DNA from: Peribacillus saganii
Lineage (GTDB): Bacteria > Bacillota > Bacilli > Bacillales > DSM-1321
Length of the DNA: 64,000 bases
Direction of reading: 5' to 3'
Assembly: GCF_003429095.1 (NCBI RefSeq)
Contig: NZ_QVTE01000015.1
Span: forward strand, 1 to 64,000
A model generated the notes under the pieces. The model searched no databases, was not told where the DNA came from, and saw only the letters and a list, made by a program, of their open reading frames with translations. A program made the position numbers and the translations under genes. Shown one piece after another: positions 1 to 9,479 of the stretch (position 1 is its first letter; the number at the start of each line of letters is the position of its first letter).

Positions 1-302
1 AATGCTCCTGCGGGGTCTCACCTGTCCCGCTGCTCCCGCAGGAGTCTTCGCGCCTTCCACTCCAATCAACAGGCTTTTAAACGTTTACTATGGGACGATC
101 CTAAAATCTATTTTAAAATTGATACATAAAATGATTGAGGAAAGCCCCGACGCACAGGACGTGGCGATCTTAGTCGTTCTTCCTCTGTGGGGCTGTGCCG
201 GCTTCAACGTTTGGCACAGGACGGAGGTTGAAGTGGCCTTAGATTTCAACCCTGCCAGACCTTAGTCGACGTTTCTTTTTTCTGGCGCTTTCGCTTTTCT
301 TA
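1..302. repeat. Intergenic stretch built of Bacillus-type GC-rich repeats
   Basis: No credible gene is seen. The first 50 bases form a strong inverted repeat (CTCCTGCGGG near 5-14 against CCCGCAGGAG near 35-44). Bases 150-300 carry modules of the form CACAGGACG followed by CTTAG(T/C)CG and TTCTTCCT, ending in GGCGCTTTCGCTTTTCT. The same modules and end recur at 7717-7886. These resemble dispersed intergenic repeats of Bacillaceae; that family assignment is from memory. An 87-codon open frame (2-265) covers the stretch but follows the repeat and has no ribosome binding site. Confidence 0.6.
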
Positions 303-1550
303 TTATTCACGTATTTGCCCGTTGCCGGAAATAAAATATTTGCTTGATGTTAACGCTGGCAAGCCCATTGGTCCTCTTGCGTGAAGCTTTTGCGTACTGA
401 TCCCGATTTCGGCACCGTAGCCGAATTCAAAGCCATCTGTAAATCGGGTAGAAGCATTGTGATAAACCGCGGCTGCATCTACTTTGGTTTGAAATAAGCT
501 TGCTTGCTGTTCGTTTTGTGTGATAATAGCTTCTGAATGCTTTGTGCCATAAGTATTAATATGCTGAATGGCTTCCTCGGTATTGCTGACAACCTTTACA
601 CTGACTGTAAGTGATAAGTACTCAGTTGCCCAATCTTCTTCAGTTGCTGTTTTCGCTTTAGGGAAAGCTTTCCAGACCGTTTCGTCGCCAAAGATTTCCA
701 CACCGTTTCCTTCCAGAATGGTCAGCAGATTTTCCCCATGGGAGGCGAACCATTTTTCATGAATCAAAATAGTCTCAATCGCATTGCAAACAGATGGCCT
801 TTGAGTTTTTCCATTTAATACAATCCGTTCAGCCATAGCTGACTCAGCGGTTTCGTCAATATAGATATGGCAATTGCCGGCCCCTGTTTCAAGAACGGGT
901 ACCGTTGATTCCCGTACAACAGTTTCAATCAGGGTCTTCCCGCCTCTTGGAATCAGCACATCCAAAAACTCATTCAGGTTAAAAAGCTCTTTAGCGGTTT
1001 CTCGGCTGGTATCCTCTATCAGCTGAATAGCCTCCAGTGGAATCGCAGTTTTTTGAAGGGCTTGATGGATTGTTTTGACTAACGCAATATTTGAATACTT
1101 TGCGGAAGAGCTGCCTCTTAATATTACAGCGTTTCCTGTTTTCAAAGAAAGAGTTGCAGCATCAATCGTTACGTTTGGCCGCGCTTCATAAATCATCCCA
1201 ATAACGCCGATAGGGACACGCTTTTTATGGATCATTAATCCGTTAGCCTTCTCAATTGTTTCCAGAGTTTCGTCAATCGGATCCTCCATCTCAATTAGCA
1301 GTCTGATAGCACTTGCCATATCTTCAATGCGTTTTTTATCAAGCAGCATGCGGTCCAATACAGAGTCTGAGTAACCATTTTGTTTTCCCTGTTCCAGGTC
1401 AATATTGTTCTCGGCAATCAGGTAATCGGCATCTGTTAATAGCTGATCGGCGATAAAGCCCAGTGCCTTGTTCTTTTCATCAGTCGAGATACCGATTAAT
1501 GAAAAACTCGCTTTTTTTGCAGCCTCGCCTTTTTTTCTAACCTCGCTCAT
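303..1550 (-). CDS. proA: Gamma-glutamyl phosphate reductase (ProA)
   Basis: A 415-residue cytosolic enzyme of proline synthesis. It reduces gamma-glutamyl phosphate with NADPH to glutamate-5-semialdehyde. It has the aldehyde-dehydrogenase fold with family segments such as [15 protein letters not shown] and ILRGSSSAK in the first half and the active-site cysteine region ([10 protein letters not shown]) in the middle. An open frame extends upstream to 1619, but an AAGGAGGAG ribosome binding site sits just before the ATG at 1550 and gives the usual family length. It lies 13 bases behind proB, so the two are co-transcribed under the proline T-box. Confidence 0.97.
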   Translation of the reverse strand: MSEVRKKGEAAKKASFSLIGISTDEKNKALGFIADQLLTDADYLIAENNIDLEQGKQNGYSDSVLDRMLLDKKRIEDMASAIRLLIEMEDPIDETLETIEKANGLMIHKKRVPIGVIGMIYEARPNVTIDAATLSLKTGNAVILRGSSSAKYSNIALVKTIHQALQKTAIPLEAIQLIEDTSRETAKELFNLNEFLDVLIPRGGKTLIETVVRESTVPVLETGAGNCHIYIDETAESAMAERIVLNGKTQRPSVCNAIETILIHEKWFASHGENLLTILEGNGVEIFGDETVWKAFPKAKTATEEDWATEYLSLTVSVKVVSNTEEAIQHINTYGTKHSEAIITQNEQQASLFQTKVDAAAVYHNASTRFTDGFEFGYGAEIGISTQKLHARGPMGLPALTSSKYFISGNGQIRE

Positions 1551-1563
1551 TAAGATCTCCTCC

Positions 1564-2664
1564 TTATGCTTTAACCCATTTATCGCGATGGATGACTTCG
1601 ATTGATGAAAAAAGAACATTTCCTTCTATTTCGTCACTGCGTTTCCCCATTACTTGCTGCAAATCTTCCGATGAAAAAAGTACTTCTCCTTTTCCTAAGA
1701 GTCCATTTGGACCGAAAACCTCTACCACATCTCCCTTTTTGAATACTCCTTTTATTTCTGAAATACCTGCTGGAAGTAAACTTTTTCCGTTGAAAATTAG
1801 CGCCTGTTCTGCCCCTTCATCAACCAAGATTTTACCTGAAACAGGTGAATGGAGGGCAATCCACTGCTTGCTGCTGTTAACAGAAGCTAACGTTTCACCC
1901 CCAATATAAGTACCATCACCATGCCCCTCAAGAATCTCTATTAATTTTTGGCTGCCTGATCCTTTACCAATAAAAATGCGGACACCGAGTGAAAGGGCCG
2001 TCTTTGCAGCTATAAGCTTGGATTTCATTCCGCCAGTTCCAAGATTGGAACCTGTCCCTTCTGCACCGGCCAGGATCTCTTCAGTTATTGCTGAAAGAAA
2101 GCCGTATCTTTTTGCAGACGGATTTTCACGCGGATTAGAATCATATAACCCATTAATATCTGTTAAAATAATCAGCTGTTCTGCCTGGACGAGCCCGCTG
2201 ACCAGAGCGGAAAGCATATCATTATCGCCAAATGTCAATTCAGCGACAGAAACCGTATCATTTTCATTAATAATTGGTAAAATTCCACGTTCCAAAAGCT
2301 CTGAAATTGTGGCATAGGCGTTTTTGTACCTTTCTTTTTTTGAAAAATCATTTCGGGTAAGCAAGATTTGGGCCGGGACAATTCTAAACTTGCTGAGCTG
2401 ATCGCGGTATGCCTGGATTAAAAGGCTTTGGCCCACCGCAGCGGCAGCCTGCTTTCCCTTCAAAGTAACAGGGCGTGAAGGATATCCCAATTGCTTAAAG
2501 CCGGCCGCAACCGCTCCCGAAGATACTAAGAGAACCTCGTGACCTTGGGCACGGAGTGAAGCAATGGCCTGAATATGATCTATAAATTTTTCCAGGTCTA
2601 TCTCACCTTTTCTATTGGTGATAGAGCTGCTGCCTATTTTGACGACAATTCTTTTTTTTGCCAT
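1564..2664 (-). CDS. proB: Glutamate 5-kinase (ProB)
   Basis: A 366-residue protein that phosphorylates glutamate to gamma-glutamyl phosphate, the committed step of proline synthesis. The N-terminal amino-acid-kinase domain (about 1-250) shows [10 protein letters not shown] at the start, the ENDTVS substrate loop and GTGGMKSKL near the nucleotide site. The C-terminal 90 residues form the PUA domain usual for bacterial ProB. It is the first gene of proBA and follows a proline T-box leader, so expression should rise when tRNA-Pro is uncharged. No anomaly was seen. Confidence 0.97.
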   Translation of the reverse strand: MAKKRIVVKIGSSSITNRKGEIDLEKFIDHIQAIASLRAQGHEVLLVSSGAVAAGFKQLGYPSRPVTLKGKQAAAAVGQSLLIQAYRDQLSKFRIVPAQILLTRNDFSKKERYKNAYATISELLERGILPIINENDTVSVAELTFGDNDMLSALVSGLVQAEQLIILTDINGLYDSNPRENPSAKRYGFLSAITEEILAGAEGTGSNLGTGGMKSKLIAAKTALSLGVRIFIGKGSGSQKLIEILEGHGDGTYIGGETLASVNSSKQWIALHSPVSGKILVDEGAEQALIFNGKSLLPAGISEIKGVFKKGDVVEVFGPNGLLGKGEVLFSSEDLQQVMGKRSDEIEGNVLFSSIEVIHRDKWVKA

Positions 2665-2699
2665 GTGTATTCCCCCAAAATAAAATCTATAAATTTATC

Positions 2700-2962
2700 T
2701 ATTTTAATATTAAAAAAAGCCCAATTCATCCTATAGAAAAGGACGAAAAGGGCAAAGTTTCCGTGGTACCACCTTAATTGGATGCAAAAGCATCCCGCTT
2801 AACCTTGATAACGCTAAGGGCAGCGCCCATGTTTTGCACGGGACTCTGAAGGCAGGTTCTGCGGCTTTCCTGCGGCAGGGTCTTCCAGCTATTAAACCCC
2901 GCTCTCTGTCGCGTCAAGGTACGCATACTATTCCTTCAATAAACGTTCAACATATTTTCTTT
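2700..2962 (-). promoter_or_regulatory. T-box leader of proBA, probably proline-specific
   Basis: The minus strand carries the hallmark T-box sequence AAGGTGGTACCACG (2775-2762), preceded by a long structured leader and followed by a terminator. Upstream are stem I features, including AGAGAG near 2911-2906. A CCT triplet within GAACCTGCC (2856-2854) is placed like a specifier and would read tRNA-Pro, matching the proBA genes. The T-box call is direct from sequence; the specifier assignment is inferred from context without a computed fold. Confidence 0.88.
2710..2753 (-). terminator. T-box-controlled terminator upstream of proB
   Basis: On the minus strand GCCC...GTCC pairs with GGAT...GGGC and is followed by seven T residues. 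Its 5' arm starts just after the conserved T-box sequence, as expected for an attenuator competing with the antiterminator. Confidence 0.8.
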
Positions 2963-2991
2963 ATTATGCTGACTATTACGCTATGTGTCAA
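2963..2991 (-). promoter_or_regulatory. SigmaA promoter of the proBA leader
   Basis: On the minus strand TTGACA (2991-2986) lies 17 bases from CATAAT (2968-2963), a near-consensus vegetative promoter. Transcription would start just before the T-box leader. Confidence 0.75.
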
Positions 2992-3040
2992 GGATGATTT
3001 AATATTTAAAATTTTAAAAATGAATCTTGCTTTTGAAAGC

Positions 3041-3682
3041 TCATTTGCTGCCATATTGTTCAAACTTTTTGGATAGAACTTGCATTTCTTCATCCGATAA
3101 AATGGATGGTTCGCCTATGCATTTGGCTTGAAAATAGACTCTGGCACAGAATTCAATTTCCTCTGCAATGGTAAAAGCGGTTTCAATATTTTGGGCGCCG
3201 GCGATGAGTCCATGGTTTGCCAGCAGAACTGAACGCCGATCCTTCATCCCTTTATAGGCACTGATCGCTAATTCTTCCGTTCCGAATGTTTCATAAGGTG
3301 CACATCTAATATTTGGCCCGGCAAATGCAACCAAATAGTTTACAGCCGGAAGTTCCCACCTTAGTGAAGCGATAGTTGTTGCATATGGAGAATGAGTATG
3401 AACAATAGCTTTAATATCATGACGGTTTCGATAAAAAATCAGATGCATTGCTTTTTCACTTGAGGGTTTTCTGCTGCCGTCAACCACTTCACCATTTAAA
3501 TTAATAATTACCACATCTGAAGGCGATGTGTGAAAGTAATCGATTCCGCTCGGACTAATGGCCACTAGATTCTTTTCGGAATTAAATATGCTGATGTTAC
3601 CGCCGGTTCCCTTTGTTAACCCGCTCGAAATTAATTTTTCTCCATACTCGACTACTTTTTCTCTTTCTGCTTGTAAAAGCAA
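3041..3682 (-). CDS. Class II aldolase/adducin family protein
   Basis: A 213-residue zinc-dependent aldolase of the L-fuculose/ribulose-phosphate type. Metal ligands are visible in HTHSPYAT and in ANHG. The SEKAMHLIFY segment carries the expected acidic catalytic residue, and TKGTGGNIS binds phosphate. The start is TTG, with GGGGG nine bases upstream. It lies 187 bases downstream of a methylthioribose-kinase-like gene. That pairing resembles the DHAP shunt, in which an aldolase cleaves 5-deoxyribulose-1-phosphate or methylthioribulose-1-phosphate to DHAP plus an aldehyde. The substrate is inferred from context only. Confidence 0.82.
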   Translation of the reverse strand: MLLQAEREKVVEYGEKLISSGLTKGTGGNISIFNSEKNLVAISPSGIDYFHTSPSDVVIINLNGEVVDGSRKPSSEKAMHLIFYRNRHDIKAIVHTHSPYATTIASLRWELPAVNYLVAFAGPNIRCAPYETFGTEELAISAYKGMKDRRSVLLANHGLIAGAQNIETAFTIAEEIEFCARVYFQAKCIGEPSILSDEEMQVLSKKFEQYGSK

Positions 3683-3869
3683 AACGAATTTCCCCCTTGA
3701 TGCTGCCGCCTGGATTTCATCCTTTTTCGAATAAAATATCTGGTGAGCAATAATAGAGATTATTCCTGAAAACCGATCGTACTTTCATGCTAACTTAGCG
3801 GATTTCTTTTATTTGTCTGATTTACCCAATCGTTTATACAGCCAAAGAAATCGAAGGTTTAGAGCAATT

Positions 3870-5093
3870 TTAACATTTCATAAAATTATCCTTTATCAAC
3901 TTAATAATATCGTTTCCACATTTATAATTTTGCCGATTGATAATAAGAGTCTTCGCTGTTTGCAGGCAGAAACGTTCTGCTTTCACACGGAGTTTTATGT
4001 TTTCAATCGAAGTTATATCACTCACTTTCGCGATACCAACTATACGTCGGATCATTTCAAGTCCTGCAATGCCTGCAGTATCATTCATTACAGTTTCTAA
4101 ATACCAGTGGTCAAGTCCCTCTTCCTTCGCCATAATTTCGGCAGCATTCGTTTTCCATCCTGCTAAAAATTTTTCAGAAAAAAGATCAATAACCTGAGTG
4201 ATCGTTTCCTCAAGCCAGTCCGTGAACCAAGGTTTACTGGCTCCTTCAGAAAGCGTGAAAGCAGCGTTAGTCCATGCAAAAATCAGATTCGCGACAATAT
4301 TGCCTATGTCGTATCCCATCGGACCATAAAACGCGAATTCAGGATCAATTACTTTAGTCGAGTCGTGACGGACAAAAATTGAACCAGTATGGAGATCTCC
4401 ATGCACCAACGCTTGGCTATTTGTCATAAAATCAAACTTTAACTTTGCAGCTTCTAGACGAAGCTTTTTATCTTGATAGATATGCTTTTCTATCCAAGCT
4501 TTATTTTCTGGCAGCAATATATTGCGGTTTTGATAATCATTGAACGGCTCAGAGTAGACAAGATCCTCGGTTATTTCACACAGCTCTGGATTTATAAAGG
4601 CTTTAACCTGTTCCTTTTTGACCTTATGATTCATAACGATATCTGACGTCATCAGCAGTGTTTGCACCAAAAATGTGGATAAATCATCAGCAAGATTCGG
4701 GAAAACTTGGAACTTAAGCAGAGCTGTTCTCAAAATGACATGGTTTGAGAGATCTTCCATAATACAGCACTTCATCTTATCATCATACAAAAATACCTTG
4801 GGAACCAGGCCCGGTGCCAGCTTGGCCTGAAGTGCCAGAATATTCGACTCGTTTCTGATCCGGTTTGCGGAAAGCTTAAATTCATCTGAAATTCTGGCGG
4901 TATCTCCTGCCTGTTTCACAATTATGGAAGCTCCGTCAGTTTCGTCAACTACGCGAAATACATAATTTAAATTTCCGTCGCCAATCTCTGTGCAGGTTAG
5001 CTGATGTTCTTTCTTAAATGCGGGCATTTTTTCTGAAATATATTCAATGACATCACTGGGCTTCATTAAAAAATAACTATCAAATCTGGACAT
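3870..5093 (-). CDS. mtnK: S-methyl-5-thioribose kinase (MtnK-like)
   Basis: A 407-residue kinase of the APH/choline-kinase fold. It phosphorylates methylthioribose, or 5-deoxyribose in related shunts, at C1. It shows the MtnK nucleotide-binding start [13 protein letters not shown], the catalytic loop [12 protein letters not shown] and the metal-binding [16 protein letters not shown]. Length fits MtnK (about 400). The only partner nearby is the class II aldolase; the isomerase MtnA and the rest of the mtn cluster are not in the window. No SAM riboswitch is visible in its leader, unlike many Bacillus mtnK genes. Confidence 0.9.
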   Translation of the reverse strand: MSRFDSYFLMKPSDVIEYISEKMPAFKKEHQLTCTEIGDGNLNYVFRVVDETDGASIIVKQAGDTARISDEFKLSANRIRNESNILALQAKLAPGLVPKVFLYDDKMKCCIMEDLSNHVILRTALLKFQVFPNLADDLSTFLVQTLLMTSDIVMNHKVKKEQVKAFINPELCEITEDLVYSEPFNDYQNRNILLPENKAWIEKHIYQDKKLRLEAAKLKFDFMTNSQALVHGDLHTGSIFVRHDSTKVIDPEFAFYGPMGYDIGNIVANLIFAWTNAAFTLSEGASKPWFTDWLEETITQVIDLFSEKFLAGWKTNAAEIMAKEEGLDHWYLETVMNDTAGIAGLEMIRRIVGIAKVSDITSIENIKLRVKAERFCLQTAKTLIINRQNYKCGNDIIKLIKDNFMKC

Positions 5094-5203
5094 GCTAACA
5101 GCCCCTTATCCTGAGTGTATGAATTTCATGCTGTCTGCGGGGAAAATTAAAATCCTTTTAACATTTTATGGCCGTTTTGGTATGCTATTACTTCTTCAAC
5201 ACA

Positions 5204-5238
5204 GAAAAACCGCATGAACTATGAAAGTCCATGCGGTT
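5204..5238 (-). terminator. Rho-independent terminator after the YkvR-like gene
   Basis: Nine-base stem AACCGCATG / CATGCGGTT, followed on the minus strand by a short T run. It separates the DUF3219 gene from mtnK. Confidence 0.8.
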
Positions 5239-5258
5239 AGCCGAATTAGTTTTTAATT

Positions 5259-5549
5259 TTATCGTTCAACCAGCTCTAAATGGAAATCTCCTACTGCGCC
5301 AGCTTCGTACAAATTCGTTACAGAGCTCGAGTAATTATGAATGGTCCCTTTGAATCTCAAGTTTCGTTCAGGAACTTCAACATCAAAATCATTTTTATAT
5401 AAAAGTGTAGTGATGTCATGATAGTTGCTGTGATTTACCTGGAAATCCACAACAATTCTCTTGACTTCTTTTCCGTTCAATAAAACTTTTTCTTCCCGAA
5501 AGTTATTGATTTCAATTTTTTTCGAGTTAAGCAAGATATGATCAGCCAT
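5259..5549 (-). CDS. DUF3219 (YkvR-like) family protein
   Basis: A 96-residue cytosolic protein without signal peptide or membrane segment, rich in alternating beta-type sequence. Length and segments such as ILLNSKKIEI and the C-terminal DFHLELVE match my recollection of B. subtilis YkvR (DUF3219), a small beta-rich protein of unknown function. It is a single-gene unit with its own terminator. The family call is by recognition only. Confidence 0.7.
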   Translation of the reverse strand: MADHILLNSKKIEINNFREEKVLLNGKEVKRIVVDFQVNHSNYHDITTLLYKNDFDVEVPERNLRFKGTIHNYSSSVTNLYEAGAVGDFHLELVER

Positions 5550-5624
5550 TGATTAACATCTCCCTATCTATTCATTAGGGAATAGTAGCATTAATGAATC
5601 GCTTTTTTCAAGTAAACGGATTAG

Positions 5625-6785
5625 TTAAATGATCCCCTTAACCTCATTTAACAATTGAAGAGTGCTTACATTTTCAAGGACTTTTTCTGTAATATCCTGT
5701 TTAGGGATAATTGGATAGGTTTTTAACTCTTCGATATAGCTGGAATCATCAAACCAATCTGCCTTGGATAGCTGCATTGGCGGAATATCGCTCCATGCAT
5801 TGACCAAAATCGGACTATAGATTTTTCCCGCAAATTTATTCTTTGTAAAGATAGTATCCCAATAATCTGATCGTGAGCCAGTATGCGTTACACTGTCTGC
5901 AAATTGACATACTCCCTTATATATTTTTGGATCCTGGAATAATAATTGATACAGCTTTTTTCCGGTCATTATTCTCATTTTTGGATCTTGAAACTGATTT
6001 ACAATTACGCCTGTTAAGGAATAAAGATCTTGCCGTCCTTCTTTATGTGGAAAAATAACTGCTGTCAATCCAAATAATTCTTGTAGCTGAAAATCTATTT
6101 TCTTTAGAATATTTGCATGATTTTGCTTGCTGAGAACCCTCTTCTGCAGCATTCGCTGTTCATTAATAATAAGAGCGGTTGTCAGAAGCAAGGGATTTGG
6201 ATCCTTTATAAATGTTTCCCAAACTGGATACATAAATCGGGAAATATGAAAAAGCGGCAAATTCTTACGTAAGCTTAACCCTGTTCTTTTTGCCTGTTCG
6301 TATAAAAGCAGCTGAGGGTAAGCATCCGAAAAAATGGCCGAATTGGAATGTTCAAGAAACAAAAAGTAGCTTTGCTTCTCTTTTTCTTTTATCAGATGTT
6401 CCAATGCCGAGCCCTTTAGATCGGTCATATGATATCCGCCATTCCGGGATACCATATGCGCCAACAAAGCCCAATGCACTTCAGGGTTTCGATTGTAAAA
6501 AGCCCAATATGCCTTTGTTCTGGTTATATTATTGACGTTCCATTTGGCTGTATCTTCGCGAATAGATTGAACAAGCTTTGTTTCTTGGGGAAACAGCCAT
6601 TGAGGCTGATTTTTAGAGCTGATAAGTTCTTTTTCTATGGAAGTTCTTAATATTTTATAATTGTTGTCGTCCAATATGTCTCTTTCATCTGCTTCTTTGC
6701 CGCTAAACCAGTCCTGTATAGATGATACAATGGAATTAATGAAAATATAAAAGCACCTCCTGACACTTTTAACAATCTTGTTCAT
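5625..6785 (-). CDS. DUF2515 (YppC-like) family protein
   Basis: A 386-residue protein of unknown function. It has no cleavable signal, and its middle part (FYNRNPEVHWALLAHMVSRNGGYHMTDLKG) is characteristic of the DUF2515/YppC family of Bacillus. The start is uncertain. The ATG at 6785 has no ribosome binding site, while a perfect AGGAGGTG lies inside the first ten codons with only ATT or a later codon downstream in frame. The true start may therefore be about 14-20 codons further in. It is preceded by 230 bases without a gene. Confidence 0.7.
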   Translation of the reverse strand: MNKIVKSVRRCFYIFINSIVSSIQDWFSGKEADERDILDDNNYKILRTSIEKELISSKNQPQWLFPQETKLVQSIREDTAKWNVNNITRTKAYWAFYNRNPEVHWALLAHMVSRNGGYHMTDLKGSALEHLIKEKEKQSYFLFLEHSNSAIFSDAYPQLLLYEQAKRTGLSLRKNLPLFHISRFMYPVWETFIKDPNPLLLTTALIINEQRMLQKRVLSKQNHANILKKIDFQLQELFGLTAVIFPHKEGRQDLYSLTGVIVNQFQDPKMRIMTGKKLYQLLFQDPKIYKGVCQFADSVTHTGSRSDYWDTIFTKNKFAGKIYSPILVNAWSDIPPMQLSKADWFDDSSYIEELKTYPIIPKQDITEKVLENVSTLQLLNEVKGII

Positions 6786-7015
6786 GAGCTGTACTATTTC
6801 GCGGAATGGAGCGAGTATATTTCACGGAATATTTTGCCGAATAAAGTGGCTGTTAGCAGAATTAATGTGCATCTTAGAAAGAGAGGTTGGAGTTATTGCT
6901 TTTCTCTTCATGAAAATGAAATCCCTTTTTGCTAAATATCACCAATGCCTTTCTCCAGAACAAACCTGAATAATAATAAAGAGGACTTGCAAATAATGAC
7001 AAGCCCTCCTGAACA

Positions 7016-7114
7016 TTAATATCCGCCGTAACAAGCGCCGATAATAATCAATAAAATGAACAATACGACAATTAAGGCAAAGCCAGCGCCGTATCCGTAT
7101 CCGCCACCAGACAT
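7016..7114 (-). CDS. YjcZ-type small sporulation protein
   Basis: A 32-residue peptide: [13 protein letters not shown], one hydrophobic helix of Ile/Val/Leu, and the ending GACYGGY. This layout (Gly/Tyr-rich head, single membrane helix, GGY tail) is that of the YjcZ family of very short sporulation proteins, which are made in the mother cell or coat in Bacillus. GAGGCAGGTGA upstream supplies the ribosome binding site. It is too short for ordinary gene callers; a longer frame over the same bases in another phase (6939-7133) is a shadow. Confidence 0.85.
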   Translation of the reverse strand: MSGGGYGYGAGFALIVVLFILLIIIGACYGGY

Positions 7115-7316
7115 AAAGTTTCACCTGCCTCATAAAGGGTAACTAATGAGTGTTTTAGTTTCCCTGTAGTATATGTACAAGCAAACTTTTTGGTTAGCTA
7201 TTTTGAAAAAATCAACAAACCCCCAATTTCAGCACTTATAAAGGAAAAGACACAGACTTGAATGAATTGGGTGGCTTTGAAGAATTATATGTAATGATGA
7301 AAGGAGGATTACCGAA

Positions 7317-7517
7317 ATGAAAAGAGACGATACGGAAAACAGTTTGAAAATAGCGGGCAGAACCTATAATTCAGAGGATTATTACAAAGATGATGAGGTT
7401 TCAATCGGATTGGCAACTACCCATGAACAAGTAAGCGACCATTTTATGGGCGGTGAAGCTGTCCCTCCTGATCCAAACGATACACCACCTATTCCGAGAA
7501 AAAGCTCTGAAAAATAA
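7317..7517 (+). CDS. DUF4025 (YozQ-like) small protein
   Basis: A 66-residue hydrophilic protein with the conserved core IAGRTYNSEDY...GLATTHEQVSDHFMGGE, recalled from the YozQ/DUF4025 family of Bacillaceae. Function is unknown; no membrane segment or metal motif. AAAGGAGG sits eleven bases before the ATG. A strong terminator follows at once, so it is a single-gene transcript. Confidence 0.7.
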   Translation: MKRDDTENSLKIAGRTYNSEDYYKDDEVSIGLATTHEQVSDHFMGGEAVPPDPNDTPPIPRKSSEK

Positions 7518-7571
7518 GCCGGGCCCAGTTTCCCGCCGTTTTTATCGGCGGAGAACTGGGCCCGGCTATTT
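7518..7571 (+). terminator. Strong terminator after the YozQ-like gene
   Basis: Long GC-rich hairpin: GCCGGGCCCAGTTT pairs with the matching GAACTGGGCCCGGC, with a second CGCCG/CGGCG helix inside, followed by TATTTTATT. Confidence 0.9.
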
Positions 7572-7599
7572 TATTAGAGAATACTTAACTTTTTTAAAA

Positions 7600-7975
7600 A
7601 GTGTAGATGTCTAGCTGCAGCGCCCAGCCCCTCGAATGTTGTGACCAAGAGCCGTCACAACCCTGGTCATAAGCCAATCGCTTCGGAAGGCAAAAAGCAC
7701 ATTCTGTCAGCGCTTGACTTATGCTTGTCGGACTTGCACAGGATGTGCTGGCGTCGGCGTTTGGCACAGGACGTGCCAGATCTTAGCCGATGTTCCTTCG
7801 TGAGGACGTGGGTCAGAACGGCGTTGCCACAGGACGTGGCGGGGCTTAGCCGTTCTTCCTTTCATCAGGGCGCTTTCGCTTTTCTATGATGTCTAGCTGA
7901 TGCGACCAGCAACTTTTTTTCTTAGGAAAAAAAGCCCTCGAATGTTGTGGCCTAAGGCCAAGGTTATCTTGTCGC
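7600..7975. repeat. Second cluster of modular intergenic repeats
   Basis: No gene is supported here. GATGTCTAGCTG and CCCTCGAATGTTGTG both occur twice, near 7608/7636 and 7889/7930. Between them are modules GGCACAGGACGTG...CTTAGCCGNTGTTCCTT and the ending GGCGCTTTCGCTTTTCT, which also occur at 150-300. A long imperfect inverted organisation suggests a structured or mobile repeat rather than coding sequence. Confidence 0.65.
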
Positions 7976-7983
7976 CTGTTTTA

Positions 7984-8175
7984 TTATTGGTTTGTAAGCT
8001 CTTTGTTTATCGATGAAGAATATTCCTTAACGCTTCTAACCAGCGAAATTGTATAGGAAAGCAGGTCTTTATAGTCTTCTATTGGCATTTCTCTATTTGT
8101 CTTTTCGTATTCGTTAAGCTCTAAGCCTAGCTCTTGTAAGTAAAATAGTGCATGCTCGAGTTTTTTTGTATCCAT
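7984..8175 (-). CDS. Small helical protein, function unknown
   Basis: A 63-residue, highly charged, probably all-helical protein (LEHALFYLQELGLELNEYEK in the first half). AAAAGGGGAG lies at good spacing before the ATG. I do not recognise a family. It has no cysteine, signal peptide or membrane segment. It stands alone between repeats and a divergent K+ channel gene. Confidence 0.6.
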   Translation of the reverse strand: MDTKKLEHALFYLQELGLELNEYEKTNREMPIEDYKDLLSYTISLVRSVKEYSSSINKELTNQ

Positions 8176-8432
8176 CTCGTTTCTCCCCTTTTTTACCTGT
8201 TGTCTCCATTTTAGGTACTTTTAACGTGAAATGGTATGGTAATTAATGGTGAATAGGTCTTCTGTGTGTCTAAATTTTGAACCGCCAGGATAACTGTTCT
8301 CGTTCTTTTAATAGGATTGGTTTACAGCAGGTTTTTGTCGGGAAAAGTGCTTCAGGGATAAAGGAGCAAACTATTAGGAAAAATAGGAAATAATAAGGAT
8401 CATGACAATGAGAATGGATAGGATGTATGGAA

Positions 8433-9479
8433 ATGGTAAGAAAAATGATCTTTTACATAGTAAAGCTAAAGGGCAGAATTTTTTTCCCCTTTTTCATTTT
8501 ATACATAATAATGGCCGCATTTATCGCCTACTGGCTCGAACCGGAGACATTTGAATCATATTTAACTTCGTTGTATTGGGTTTTTACAACGCTTGCCACT
8601 ATTGGTTTCGGAGATTATGCTCCTGTTACCGATGCCGGGAAAATATTTACGATTATTCTTTATTTAACAGGCATCGGAATGGTGAGCGTATTTATAGGGA
8701 AAATAATTCAAACTGTTAGTACAATCGAAAAACATAGAGTTGGTGGGAGAATGAAATTCACTGGAAAAGACCATATCATACTAGTCGGCTGGAGTGAAAA
8801 GTCCAAATTTGCCATTGAAGAAATTCTTAGCTCGGATTTAAAAGTTGAAGTCGTTATAATTTCCCATTTTAAGCAAGCGCCCTACATAGAGGAGCGGGTG
8901 CATTATGTCCGCGGTGATGCAACGGACAGAGAAACCCTGCTGCAGGCAAATTTGCCGCATGCAAAAGGAGTTATCATTTTTGCAGATAAAGCGATTTATG
9001 ATAATTATGCAATAAAAGATCCTCTGCTCGTTGATGGGAAAACCCTAATTATTGCTACAGCAATAACCTCAATTGAGGAAGAAACACATAGTGAAATCCA
9101 TGTGACAGCAGAAGTAATGAACGAAAAGCATATCAGCTTATTCAAGCACGTAAAGGTAGATGAATTTATCCCCACTTATGAAATGATCTCCCATGCAGCT
9201 GTCAGTTCGCTGTTCCATCATGGTGTTATTAGAATGTATTCAGAATTAATGAGCAGGCAATTTGAAGAAGGCATGTACGAAATTGCAAGACAGCCACATT
9301 GGAAAACTTATCGCGACGCCTTTGTCGAACTCCTGGATAAGGGAGCCACTCTTGTCGCTGACCATAGTGACCTCCAAATAAATAAAAAATTGGACAATCC
9401 TATTCCAGAAAATGCGCAGCTTTTTGTAATCTGTGATAAAGAAACACTTCGCCAACTAAATGGTGAAATGACGAAGTAG
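8433..9479 (+). CDS. yugO: Potassium channel with TrkA-N (RCK) domain, YugO-like
   Basis: A membrane K+ channel of the two-helix MthK type. Residues 1-33 hold the first membrane helix. The pore loop with selectivity filter TTLATIGFGDY lies around 54-62, followed by the inner helix GKIFTIILYLTGIGMVSVFIGKII. From about residue 108 a Rossmann-type RCK domain begins (DHIILVGWSEKS) and runs to the end, where ligand gates the pore. In B. subtilis the homologue YugO carries biofilm electrical signalling. The ATG at 8433 fits the AGGA better than the one at 8427. It is monocistronic. Confidence 0.9.
   Translation: MVRKMIFYIVKLKGRIFFPFFILYIIMAAFIAYWLEPETFESYLTSLYWVFTTLATIGFGDYAPVTDAGKIFTIILYLTGIGMVSVFIGKIIQTVSTIEKHRVGGRMKFTGKDHIILVGWSEKSKFAIEEILSSDLKVEVVIISHFKQAPYIEERVHYVRGDATDRETLLQANLPHAKGVIIFADKAIYDNYAIKDPLLVDGKTLIIATAITSIEEETHSEIHVTAEVMNEKHISLFKHVKVDEFIPTYEMISHAAVSSLFHHGVIRMYSELMSRQFEEGMYEIARQPHWKTYRDAFVELLDKGATLVADHSDLQINKKLDNPIPENAQLFVICDKETLRQLNGEMTK

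Noticed and set aside
2..265. 87-codon plus-strand open frame
   Set aside because: It covers the repeat modules, has no ribosome binding site, and the protein matches nothing.
5094..5203. SAM riboswitch before mtnK
   Set aside because: None of the conserved S-box core sequences is present in the leader.
6939..7133. 64-codon Arg-rich minus frame
   Set aside because: It overlaps the YjcZ-type peptide in another phase; the peptide has the family pattern and its own ribosome binding site.
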